A DNA stretch of 64,000 bases from Agrobacterium rosae (GTDB lineage: Bacteria; Pseudomonadota; Alphaproteobacteria; Rhizobiales; Rhizobiaceae): assembly GCF_002915175.1 (NCBI RefSeq), contig NZ_NXEJ01000006.1:442626-506625 (forward strand), given 5' to 3'. Shown piece by piece: positions 1 to 6,483 of the stretch. The notes beneath the pieces were generated by a model, which saw only the letters and a program-made list of their open reading frames with translations, did not search any database and had not been told where the DNA came from. Position 1 is the first letter of the stretch; each line of letters starts with the position of its first letter. Both the position numbers and the translations under genes were made by a program.

Positions 1-717
1 TTCCGGCGACACCAGATTGTCGATCATGCGAAAGTCGAAGTGGTCTCCTGCAACGCCGACGCCCGAGTGACCGATGGGGGTCGCGGAAAGCTTGCCGGCA
101 TGGGATTCGAAACGGATGAGCGAATAGTCGGTGGTGCCGCCGCCAAAGTCGGCGACCAGAACATTGGCGTCCTTATTGAGGCTCTGCGCAAAATAATAGG
201 CGGCAGCAACGGGCTCGTAGACATAGTGGATTTCCGGAAAACCGGCGCGGGTCAGCGCGTCGTTGTAACGCGCAATCGCCAAGGCTTCATCCGGGTTGCC
301 ACCTGCAAAGCGAACCGGACGACCGGCGATGACGGTGGAAACGTCCTGCGGCCATTCATCGCCCGCATAGGTCTTCAGCTTGCGCAGGAACACTTCCATC
401 AGGTCTTCGAAGCTCTGGCGCTTGGCATAGACCAGCGTGCCCTGAAACAGCGACGAGGCGGCAAAGGTCTTGATGGATTGCAGAAAGCGGCAATCGCCGG
501 GATTGTCGATGAACTGGCGAATGGCCGCATGGCCCGCCTCGACTTGAAGCGCAGCGGCACCGAATGTGCCGGATTTCATGAAGGACAGCGCGGTGCGCAT
601 GCTGTCCGTGGTCCCGGCGCTGCTGGTAAAGCGCATGGAATGGCTGGTGTTGTTGCTGTCGGAGAGTGCCATGACCGTGTTGGTCGTGCCGAAATCGAGG
701 CCGAGTGTCCGTGTCAT
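1..717 (-). CDS. Hsp70-family chaperone-like ATPase (3' end outside window)
   Basis: The reverse frame is open from an ATG at 717 to the window edge, giving 239 N-terminal residues. It begins with the actin/Hsp70 phosphate-1 loop (LGLDFGTTNT, residues 5-14), and near residue 195 has the phosphate-2 motif (ADFGGGTTDY), so this is the start of an Hsp70 ATPase domain. The early sequence (FGTTNTVMAL) resembles YegD-type Hsp70 homologues more than canonical DnaK; that subfamily call is an inference. The C-terminal half is not visible, so a substrate-binding domain cannot be judged. It lies alone, and the LysR gene at 859 is on the same strand upstream. Confidence 0.85.
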   Translation of the reverse strand, partial: MTRTLGLDFGTTNTVMALSDSNNTSHSMRFTSSAGTTDSMRTALSFMKSGTFGAAALQVEAGHAAIRQFIDNPGDCRFLQSIKTFAASSLFQGTLVYAKRQSFEDLMEVFLRKLKTYAGDEWPQDVSTVIAGRPVRFAGGNPDEALAIARYNDALTRAGFPEIHYVYEPVAAAYYFAQSLNKDANVLVADFGGGTTDYSLIRFESHAGKLSATPIGHSGVGVAGDHFDFRMIDNLVSPE

Positions 718-858
718 TGCAATGATTCCTTGGTTTTTAGACAGGTCGAAATAGGCCGAGGCGTGCTCAAGCCCGTCAGTCCGGATGCCCATGGCATCGG
801 TGATTTTTGAGGAGGGCGCGTCATTGCATGACGGCTGGCCTATGGCAAGCGGGGAGGC

Positions 859-1755
859 TCAGTTTTTTGCCATTTGTGCGGCCCGGCTTTGCTGCGCCTC
901 TTCCTGCAGCCATTTGGAAAACGTTGCCATGGCAGGCGTAACCGCCCGCGATTTCAGCCGCGTGAGCCAATAGCATCCTTTTGAGACATACACCGGGAAA
1001 GGCTGCTCAAGCAGGCCGGAAGAGAGTTGTCGGCTGAACATCAGCGGCGGGGCAAGCGCAATACCGGCACCCTGCAAAGCGGCCTCAATCATCAAGACGG
1101 ATGAGTCGAAAACGATGCCACGGATTTTCGGGGGCGAGACACCGGCGGCCTCGAACCATTCCGGCCATTCATCGACGCGGTAGGAACGCAAAAGCGGCTG
1201 GGCGGCGATATCCTGCGGTGAGCTCAGCTGGCGTGCGATGGCGGGAATGCAGAGCGCCGAATGTGGCGCTTCGAACAGCTCTTCCGCTTCCGTATCGTGC
1301 CATGCGCCATTGCCGAAGCGAATGGCGTAATCCAGCCCTTCGGCGGCGATATCGACGCGATTGTTATTGGTGGAAAGCCTGATATCGATGAACGGGTAAC
1401 GCGCCTGAAATGCGCCAAGCCGCGGCAACAACCAGCCGATCGCGAATGTGCCAACGGCACCGAGAGTGAGCACATCGCGCAGATGCCCGTCCTCGAAGCG
1501 TTGCAACATATCGGCCATGCGGTCGAACGAGTCGCGCAGCGTCGGCAGAAGGGCAAGCCCGTCCTCGGTAATCATCAATCCGCGCGGCAGACGCCGGAAC
1601 AGTTCCACGCCCAGCGTCTGCTCCAGAAGCTTGACCTGGTGGCTGATGGCGGTTTGCGTGACGCACAGTTCTATGGCCGCACGCGTGAAGCTGAGATGCC
1701 GCGCGGCGGCCTCAAAGGCACGTAAAGCGTTAAGAGGAAGATGTGGGCGTACCAT
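859..1755 (-). CDS. ampR: AmpR-like LysR-family transcriptional regulator
   Basis: This 298-residue LysR-type regulator has an N-terminal winged helix (about residues 6-65: PLNALRAFEAAARHLSFTRA, then TQTAISHQVKLLEQTLG) that resembles AmpR/GcvA very closely, including the RGLMITEDG wing and the DSFDRMADML segment typical of AmpR. The rest is a periplasmic-binding-like effector domain. In enterobacteria AmpR senses muropeptides and controls a divergent beta-lactamase gene. Here the divergent neighbour, starting about 105 bp away, is a beta-lactamase of class D rather than class C, which supports the AmpR name by context. The ATG at 1755 is the only good start. Muropeptide sensing is inferred from the family. 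Confidence 0.88.
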   Translation of the reverse strand: MVRPHLPLNALRAFEAAARHLSFTRAAIELCVTQTAISHQVKLLEQTLGVELFRRLPRGLMITEDGLALLPTLRDSFDRMADMLQRFEDGHLRDVLTLGAVGTFAIGWLLPRLGAFQARYPFIDIRLSTNNNRVDIAAEGLDYAIRFGNGAWHDTEAEELFEAPHSALCIPAIARQLSSPQDIAAQPLLRSYRVDEWPEWFEAAGVSPPKIRGIVFDSSVLMIEAALQGAGIALAPPLMFSRQLSSGLLEQPFPVYVSKGCYWLTRLKSRAVTPAMATFSKWLQEEAQQSRAAQMAKN

Positions 1756-1776
1756 GACAAGACCAACTATAATTCA

Positions 1777-1788
1777 TGCCTGAAGGCA
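1777..1788. promoter_or_regulatory. Inverted repeat between the ampR-like and beta-lactamase genes
   Basis: The 104-bp divergent intergenic region holds the dyad TGCCTGAAGGCA (5-bp arms, 2-bp spacer). A TATAAT-like hexamer on the plus strand (1768-1773), which reads as a TATAGT-like box for the ampR direction, lies beside it. LysR regulators bind dyads between divergent genes, so this is a candidate operator. It is not an exact T-N11-A match. Confidence 0.4.
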
Positions 1789-1859
1789 GATATCATCATT
1801 TGTCGGCACGCAACAGGTCGGAATACAAAGACGACGCCACAGCCAAAGGGAGAGTGTTG

Positions 1860-2675
1860 ATGACGATCAAACGGCGCATAGGTTTCGTACTTTGTTCAGT
1901 GTTTACAATGAGTTGTTTTGGTTCTTTCGGCGCTCATGCTGCGGAGACTGTACAATGCACAGTCATTCTCGACGCAAAAAGCGGTGAGGCACTGCATCGA
2001 AACGGCGAATGCGACAAGGCGTTCGCACCGCAATCCAGTTTCAAGCTGCCCTTGGCCATCATGGGCTATGACGCGGGAATTCTGACGAACGAGACGACGC
2101 CGCGCTGGGACTACAAGCCGGAATGGAAGAGGCCGAAGCGCGAGCAGCAGGCCACCGACCCGACCATTTGGGAAAGGGATAGCATCGTCTGGTATTCGCA
2201 GGAAATCACCAGGCGTCTCGGGAAAGAGACGTTTGCCGATTACGTTCGCCGTTTCGATTACGGCAATGCTGATGTGCGCGGTGTGAAGGGCCAAACGGAC
2301 GGGCTGACGGAATCCTGGCTCATGTCATCGCTGAAAATTTCCGGTGACCAGCAGGTGGATTTTCTGCGCCGCTTCTTGAGCCGCAAGTTGCCGGTTTCCA
2401 CTGTGGCCTATGACAAGACGATGGCAATTATTCCGAAGTTTCCCGCTGCCGATGGCTGGCAGGTTCAGGGCAAAACGGGCTCTGGCCGCATGCGAACCAA
2501 GGCGGGCAAATATGACGGCGACAGCTGGCTAGGCTGGTTCGTGGGTTGGGCGCAGAAGGGCGACCGGCAGGTGGTTTTCGCCAAGCTCAACATCCAGGAC
2601 TGGAAAAGCGATGAGCCGATCAGCTTTGCCACACGTGACGCGTTGATTGCCGACCTGCCGAAGCTGGTGAAATAG
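1860..2675 (+). CDS. Class D (OXA-type) beta-lactamase
   Basis: This 271-residue precursor has an N-terminal signal peptide (about residues 1-27, ending AHAAE), so the enzyme acts in the periplasm. Class D active-site motifs are present in order: S59-S-F-K62 (catalytic serine and the lysine usually carboxylated), S108-I-V110, Y134-G-N136, an ESWL omega-loop tryptophan, K205-T-G207, and the WFVGW segment near 226-230. Family knowledge says it hydrolyses beta-lactams through an acyl-enzyme. An upstream in-frame ATG exists at 1776, but the ATG at 1860 has GGGAG at a suitable distance and directly precedes the signal peptide. The divergent AmpR-like gene suggests inducible expression. Substrate spectrum cannot be read from sequence. 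Confidence 0.93.
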   Translation: MTIKRRIGFVLCSVFTMSCFGSFGAHAAETVQCTVILDAKSGEALHRNGECDKAFAPQSSFKLPLAIMGYDAGILTNETTPRWDYKPEWKRPKREQQATDPTIWERDSIVWYSQEITRRLGKETFADYVRRFDYGNADVRGVKGQTDGLTESWLMSSLKISGDQQVDFLRRFLSRKLPVSTVAYDKTMAIIPKFPAADGWQVQGKTGSGRMRTKAGKYDGDSWLGWFVGWAQKGDRQVVFAKLNIQDWKSDEPISFATRDALIADLPKLVK

Positions 2676-2677
2676 GT

Positions 2678-2881
2678 CTAGCGAACAAAGCGCCGGGCGG
2701 CGAAAATCAACGCCAGCCCGACGATGGCTACCAGCGCGCCACGCAACATCCACGGGCTCTGGTTGATCATGAAACTGGAGGCGGGGTAGGGGAAATATCC
2801 GCTGCCCTGCCCAATCCAGACGAGGCCGATGAGCGCAAGCAGTGCGCCGAGAACGGTCAGCGAAACCCGAAGTATCTGCAT
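2678..2881 (-). CDS. Small two-helix membrane protein
   Basis: This 67-residue protein has two hydrophobic helices (about residues 4-22 and 45-62) and a basic C-terminus (AARRFVR). The start at 2881 is chosen because GAGG lies a few bases upstream and the protein then begins directly at the first helix; a longer in-frame start at 2986 adds an unlikely leader. It is convergent with the beta-lactamase gene, only 2 bp away, so the two may share a termination zone. I do not recognise a family; it looks like a conserved small inner-membrane protein of rhizobia. Confidence 0.6.
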   Translation of the reverse strand: MQILRVSLTVLGALLALIGLVWIGQGSGYFPYPASSFMINQSPWMLRGALVAIVGLALIFAARRFVR

Positions 2882-2960
2882 GATGAGCCTCGACAAGAGA
2901 AAACCTCTCCAGAGCTTACCCCGAAGAGGTTTGAATAGCCATGCGCTTGAGCTGATTGGA

Positions 2961-4043
2961 TCAAGCGTCGGCGTAGTATTTCTCAACGAGACTAGGCTGC
3001 TCTTCTGCGCCGTCCTCGTCCTGTGTCAGGAGGCTGAACTTACTTGTTTCATCACTGTTGATGATGGAAGCAAGCAGGCCGCGCAGGTTACGATCCTTCT
3101 GAACCTCAATCGCAAAATTGCGAGCAGCCTCGATGGTGTCGTCGTTCTCGGTGGAGTCACGGCTTGACGATGATCTGGTTTCAATCGGCGCGAATTTGAT
3201 GACATTGCTGGCCTGACGGGACGGCTCTGACGCAGAGGGTCGCACAGTGGTTGGCGCGGCACCGTTGGATGAGGCGGGCGCGATGGCAGGTGTTGGCTGT
3301 GCTGCCGTACTGCCGTTGCCCTGAACCTGTGTGGGAGAAGCCGTTCCCGATCCTGTCGCTGGCGAGGAAGTTGCAGTGTCCGGTTCTGATGCGGCGGGTT
3401 GTTCTTGCGCGGGCGACGCTGGTGCTTGGCTTTGTTCGGATGCCGCAGGCGTCTCGTCTGCTGGCGGCTGCGTGTCGGTAGCAGGTGCGTCAGCTGTATT
3501 ATTGGAAGGTGCCGAAGATGCGGGCTGTTCTTCTGAGCCAGCAGGCTCGGCATCCGATCCCTGCGGTGCTTCTGCCGCCGGTGCAGTTGATGACGAGCCT
3601 TCGTTGGTTGCCGGTTCGCCCTGGGCTGGCTGCGTATCGTTCGCAGGAGCCTGTGACGTATTTTCGGACGGTGTCGGAGCGACAGGCTCCTGCGGCGCTT
3701 CTGCGGATGGTGCAGGTGCGGAGGTTTCGCTTTCGCTCTGTTGCTCCTGTGGCGCAGGCGCTACTGTCGGCGTGGACGGTGACGGGCTTTCGCTGGTCGT
3801 CGGTTCGCCTTGTTCGGGCTGTGTCTGCTGCGTTGGGGCAGGCGAATAGGTGCCGTCATCGACATCCTGATCATCGTCTTCGACGGGTGCAGGTGTGCTG
3901 GTGGCTGGCTGGCTTGCGCCGGAGCTCTGGCTGGCTGGCGCAGAAGACGAGCCGCTGCTTGCCGTGGAACCAGACGATTGGGAGCTGGACGATGTACCAG
4001 TGGTGGTTGGTGTTGTTGTTGGGGGGAACAGGACTTCTAACAT
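2961..4043 (-). CDS. Ser/Thr/Pro/Ala-rich low-complexity protein of unknown function
   Basis: About 360 residues. Roughly residues 8-260 are almost wholly Ser, Thr, Pro, Ala, Gln, Glu and Gly, with imperfect repeats such as APSAEAPQEP / APAAEAPQGS and ANDTQPAQGEPATNEGS / ATDTQPPADETPAASE. The last ~90 residues are ordinary and charged (NVIKFAPIETR, then AARNFAIEVQKDRNLRGLL and VEKYYADA) and may fold. There is no cysteine, clear signal peptide or membrane helix. The ATG at 4043 (MLEVLFPP) is preferred over one at 4109, because the latter lies inside a repeat-rich promoter-like region; neither has a strong ribosome site. I do not recognise the family. The composition suggests a disordered, possibly surface-exposed or O-glycosylated protein, which is inference. 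Confidence 0.6.
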   Translation of the reverse strand: MLEVLFPPTTTPTTTGTSSSSQSSGSTASSGSSSAPASQSSGASQPATSTPAPVEDDDQDVDDGTYSPAPTQQTQPEQGEPTTSESPSPSTPTVAPAPQEQQSESETSAPAPSAEAPQEPVAPTPSENTSQAPANDTQPAQGEPATNEGSSSTAPAAEAPQGSDAEPAGSEEQPASSAPSNNTADAPATDTQPPADETPAASEQSQAPASPAQEQPAASEPDTATSSPATGSGTASPTQVQGNGSTAAQPTPAIAPASSNGAAPTTVRPSASEPSRQASNVIKFAPIETRSSSSRDSTENDDTIEAARNFAIEVQKDRNLRGLLASIINSDETSKFSLLTQDEDGAEEQPSLVEKYYADA

Positions 4044-4105
4044 GGAGCAAGCGCCGAAAAATTGATAATCGCCAGTTCCTAAGCCTGATCCCCCCAAAAT
4101 TGAGT

Positions 4106-4149
4106 GCATTTGCGTTGTTGCATTTTATTAAAATGCCTCAGCATTTGCG
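4106..4149. promoter_or_regulatory. 17-nt palindrome flanked by GCATTTGCG direct repeats
   Basis: A perfect palindrome (GCATTTTATTAAAATGC, 4120-4136) is bracketed by two direct copies of GCATTTGCG (4106-4114 and 4141-4149). It sits in an AT-rich gap between two minus-strand genes, upstream of the low-complexity protein. The arrangement looks like an operator for its promoter. The binding protein is unknown. Confidence 0.45.
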
Positions 4150-4203
4150 TCGTGTAACAATTATAGTGAATATCTATTTACGTTTTCGTCAGCCACCCAT
4201 GCG

Positions 4204-5157
4204 TCAGCTGACAGTTTCATTCCCTGTAGACTTCAAGACACTTAACTGTTCGCGCATCGTCTCCTGCACAAAGGTGCTGACATCGTTCATGGACATTCCA
4301 TGATCGACAAGGCTGAGGACGAGGTTGGTGATATCGGCCCTGGCTGCTTCACTCACACCCGGCAGGTTGAGTGCACTGGCATGTTCGTCCATGAATGGTA
4401 CGCGACGATAGAACCCTGTTCCAAAAATATGGAGCCACATGCGCTCTAGAATATAGCCGTTTGCGGCCGCTGCCCCGACGGAGAATTCGTAAATCAGTTC
4501 CTTCGACTCAGCTGGAAGTTTGGCTACGCCCTCGTTGCGGACGGCAAAGATCGCGCCATAGGAGAAAACGCCGACGCTGTGTTTTTCTGCCTGATCGGCA
4601 AGCGCGTCCAGCTTCCATTTGCGCAAGGCGTGGGCGGCGATGTTTCCGGTATTGGGTGACATGCCTTCAAGCGTCTTGAACACGAGGCCCATGTTCCATG
4701 CACCGGCATCGACAAATTCCAGCGCAACCCAGTCCATGAGGGAAAACGGTTCAGGGCGGACGCGAAGATGAAGCGGGAAGTATTCCTCATAACGGGCCAG
4801 GCTGGCCGCCGGAGGAATGTTTCTGGCCGTAAGCCACTGCCATGACAACGCCTGGACATCGTCCCATTTGCGCCAGTTTTTCAAAAGATCGATAAAATCA
4901 GGGCTATGTGTCATCGGGTCACCCTGCGAGAACACGGTGAAATACCGATCATCCGTCGCGCGGGTCATCATATGGTGACTATAGGTTTCGGACTCGCGGC
5001 CGATATTGGGCCGTGCAACGATTTCATCCGCGCGGGCAAGCACTTCCGGTGACGTGATCTCTTCGCCCTTGTTATAAATAATGACTTTAAAATCTGCCGG
5101 AATATCAGCGATCCATTCAAGTGGCTCGCTGTATCTCGCTAGAACGATAGTATGCAT
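4204..5157 (-). CDS. DUF3431-like protein
   Basis: This 317-residue protein starts IVLARYSEPLEWIADIP, followed by VIIYNKGEE and an E-x-x-TYSHHM segment and then FTVFSQGDPMTHSPDF. That order of motifs matches my memory of the DUF3431 family, which is found in fungi and some bacteria and resembles capsule or glycan-modifying proteins; no reaction is established. There is no signal peptide or membrane helix, so it is probably cytoplasmic. The ATG at 5157 is preferred to one at 5223 because GAGGG lies just upstream. It lies upstream of the Ser/Thr-rich protein gene on the same strand, with a 160-bp gap carrying its own operator-like repeats. Confidence 0.6.
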   Translation of the reverse strand: MHTIVLARYSEPLEWIADIPADFKVIIYNKGEEITSPEVLARADEIVARPNIGRESETYSHHMMTRATDDRYFTVFSQGDPMTHSPDFIDLLKNWRKWDDVQALSWQWLTARNIPPAASLARYEEYFPLHLRVRPEPFSLMDWVALEFVDAGAWNMGLVFKTLEGMSPNTGNIAAHALRKWKLDALADQAEKHSVGVFSYGAIFAVRNEGVAKLPAESKELIYEFSVGAAAANGYILERMWLHIFGTGFYRRVPFMDEHASALNLPGVSEAARADITNLVLSLVDHGMSMNDVSTFVQETMREQLSVLKSTGNETVS

Positions 5158-5295
5158 GGAGTCCCTCTGATCAATATTAGAGCCACCGTTATTGCGGGCT
5201 CTATATACATGAGAGGTAGCCATCTAAGCTTGTGTGGACGTTGTGTGGCGAGGTTGTACGCAGACGATAACGTATTGGCACAAAGTAAAGGCAAG

Positions 5296-5319
5296 CTGCT
5301 CGAGCCGAAGCTCGAGCAG
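5296..5319 (-). terminator. Hairpin downstream of the SDR gene
   Basis: A perfect 10-bp stem (CTGCTCGAGC / GCTCGAGCAG) with a CGAA loop lies about 10 bp after the SDR stop codon. It has no clear U-tract, so it may be a transcript-end hairpin rather than a strong intrinsic terminator. Confidence 0.45.
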
Positions 5320-5329
5320 TGTCGTTGTC

Positions 5330-6118
5330 TCAAATGGACTTTGATGCGCCGCCATCCACCCGCAGCATCGTGCCGGTGATGTAGCTGGCTGGCTCGGAGC
5401 ACAGAAATGCTCCGGCTGCCGCAAATTCCTCGACCTTGCCCAACCGTCCGGCGGGAATGGTCTTGAGCGATGCTTCGCGCACCTCTTCAGGGCTTTTGCC
5501 AAGACGCTTGGCGTTGGCACCATCCAGTTCATCGATGCGGTCTGTATGGATGCGTCCGGGCAGCAACAGGTTGGCGGTGACGCCGGAGCCTGCCACTTCC
5601 GTCGCCAGAGTCTTGTTCCAGCCCACCAGCGCGCCGCGCAGGGTATTGGACAGCGCCAGATTGGGAATGGGCTCGAACACGCCGGAGGAGGCGACGGTGA
5701 GAATACGGCCCCAGCCTTGTTCCTTCATCTGCGGCAGGAGGGCACCGGTGAGCGTGATGACGCGCAGCACCATGGACTGAAAGAAGGTCTCAAGCTTGTC
5801 GATGGTAATGTCCTGCGCCGTGCCGGGCGTGGGGCCACCGGTGTTGTTGACGAGAATATCGATGCCGCCGAGCTTCTCGTTGACGGCCTCGACCATGGAC
5901 GCCACGAAATTCTCCTGCGACAGGTCGCCCTGCACCCAATCCGCCTTGCCCTTGCCCAGCGCATCGATGGCATCCACGTTGGCGGCTAGCTTCTCGCTGG
6001 TGCGCCCGACGAGCAGCACATGGGCGCCCTCTTTCGCAAGCGCTGTCGCAATGCCAAGGCCAAGGCCGCGAGAGGAAGCCAGAACGAGGGCGCGTTTGCC
6101 GGAAATGCCGAGATCCAT
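5330..6118 (-). CDS. Atypical short-chain dehydrogenase/reductase (SDR)
   Basis: The 262-residue protein has a Rossmann fold: a cofactor loop ASSRGLGLGIA near residue 14, the NNTGG motif near 90, and the PGRIHT segment. The normal SDR catalytic Tyr-x-x-x-Lys is absent: after VASSG the equivalent stretch reads ALSNTLRG, putting Ser and Arg where Tyr and Lys usually lie. A similar LSN-x-x-R pattern exists in a known branch of proteins annotated as FabG-like reductases, so this is a subfamily trait rather than a mutation. The start at 6118 follows AGGAG with good spacing. Substrate is unknown, and classical catalysis should not be assumed. Confidence 0.85.
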   Translation of the reverse strand: MDLGISGKRALVLASSRGLGLGIATALAKEGAHVLLVGRTSEKLAANVDAIDALGKGKADWVQGDLSQENFVASMVEAVNEKLGGIDILVNNTGGPTPGTAQDITIDKLETFFQSMVLRVITLTGALLPQMKEQGWGRILTVASSGVFEPIPNLALSNTLRGALVGWNKTLATEVAGSGVTANLLLPGRIHTDRIDELDGANAKRLGKSPEEVREASLKTIPAGRLGKVEEFAAAGAFLCSEPASYITGTMLRVDGGASKSI

Positions 6119-6276
6119 GATGTATTCTCCTGAAAGATGCTGCATGCGGTTATAGGGGTGGTCCGGCCGGTTTTGAAGGTCTTGGCAGGTTTATTTCGAT
6201 ATCGTCTTCCGCACAGAGTTGGGCGTAAGCTACTCGATCTCGCCTACAGTCTTGACCTCCCCATAAATCTCTTTAA

Positions 6277-6292
6277 CTTACGTGAACGTAAG
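6277..6292. promoter_or_regulatory. CTTACGT-GA-ACGTAAG palindrome upstream of ETF-QO
   Basis: A perfect 7-bp-arm palindrome lies in the 365-bp gap between the divergent SDR and ETF-QO genes, about 190 bp before the ETF-QO start. It resembles ACGT-rich palindromes described for MerR-family LiuR regulators of branched-chain amino acid and acyl-CoA catabolism, whose regulons can include ETF-QO. A near copy is at 30137-30152. Otherwise I see nothing notable in 6119-6483. Confidence 0.45.
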
Positions 6293-6483
6293 AGTAAGAT
6301 ATTACCGTTAAACCCGAGAATGTAATAGGCTCTGAACAGGATTTGCCGCACTTCCACCTCGACAATGAGTTTGTGCTTTGCGAAGAAGGAATTGGCTGGC
6401 GTGGTGGGGGTAATGAACCCTGCGGCTGCGGGCGCGTTAGAAAAACAACGCCGGACGGGACCGGTGAGCTGAGAGGGATGGAC

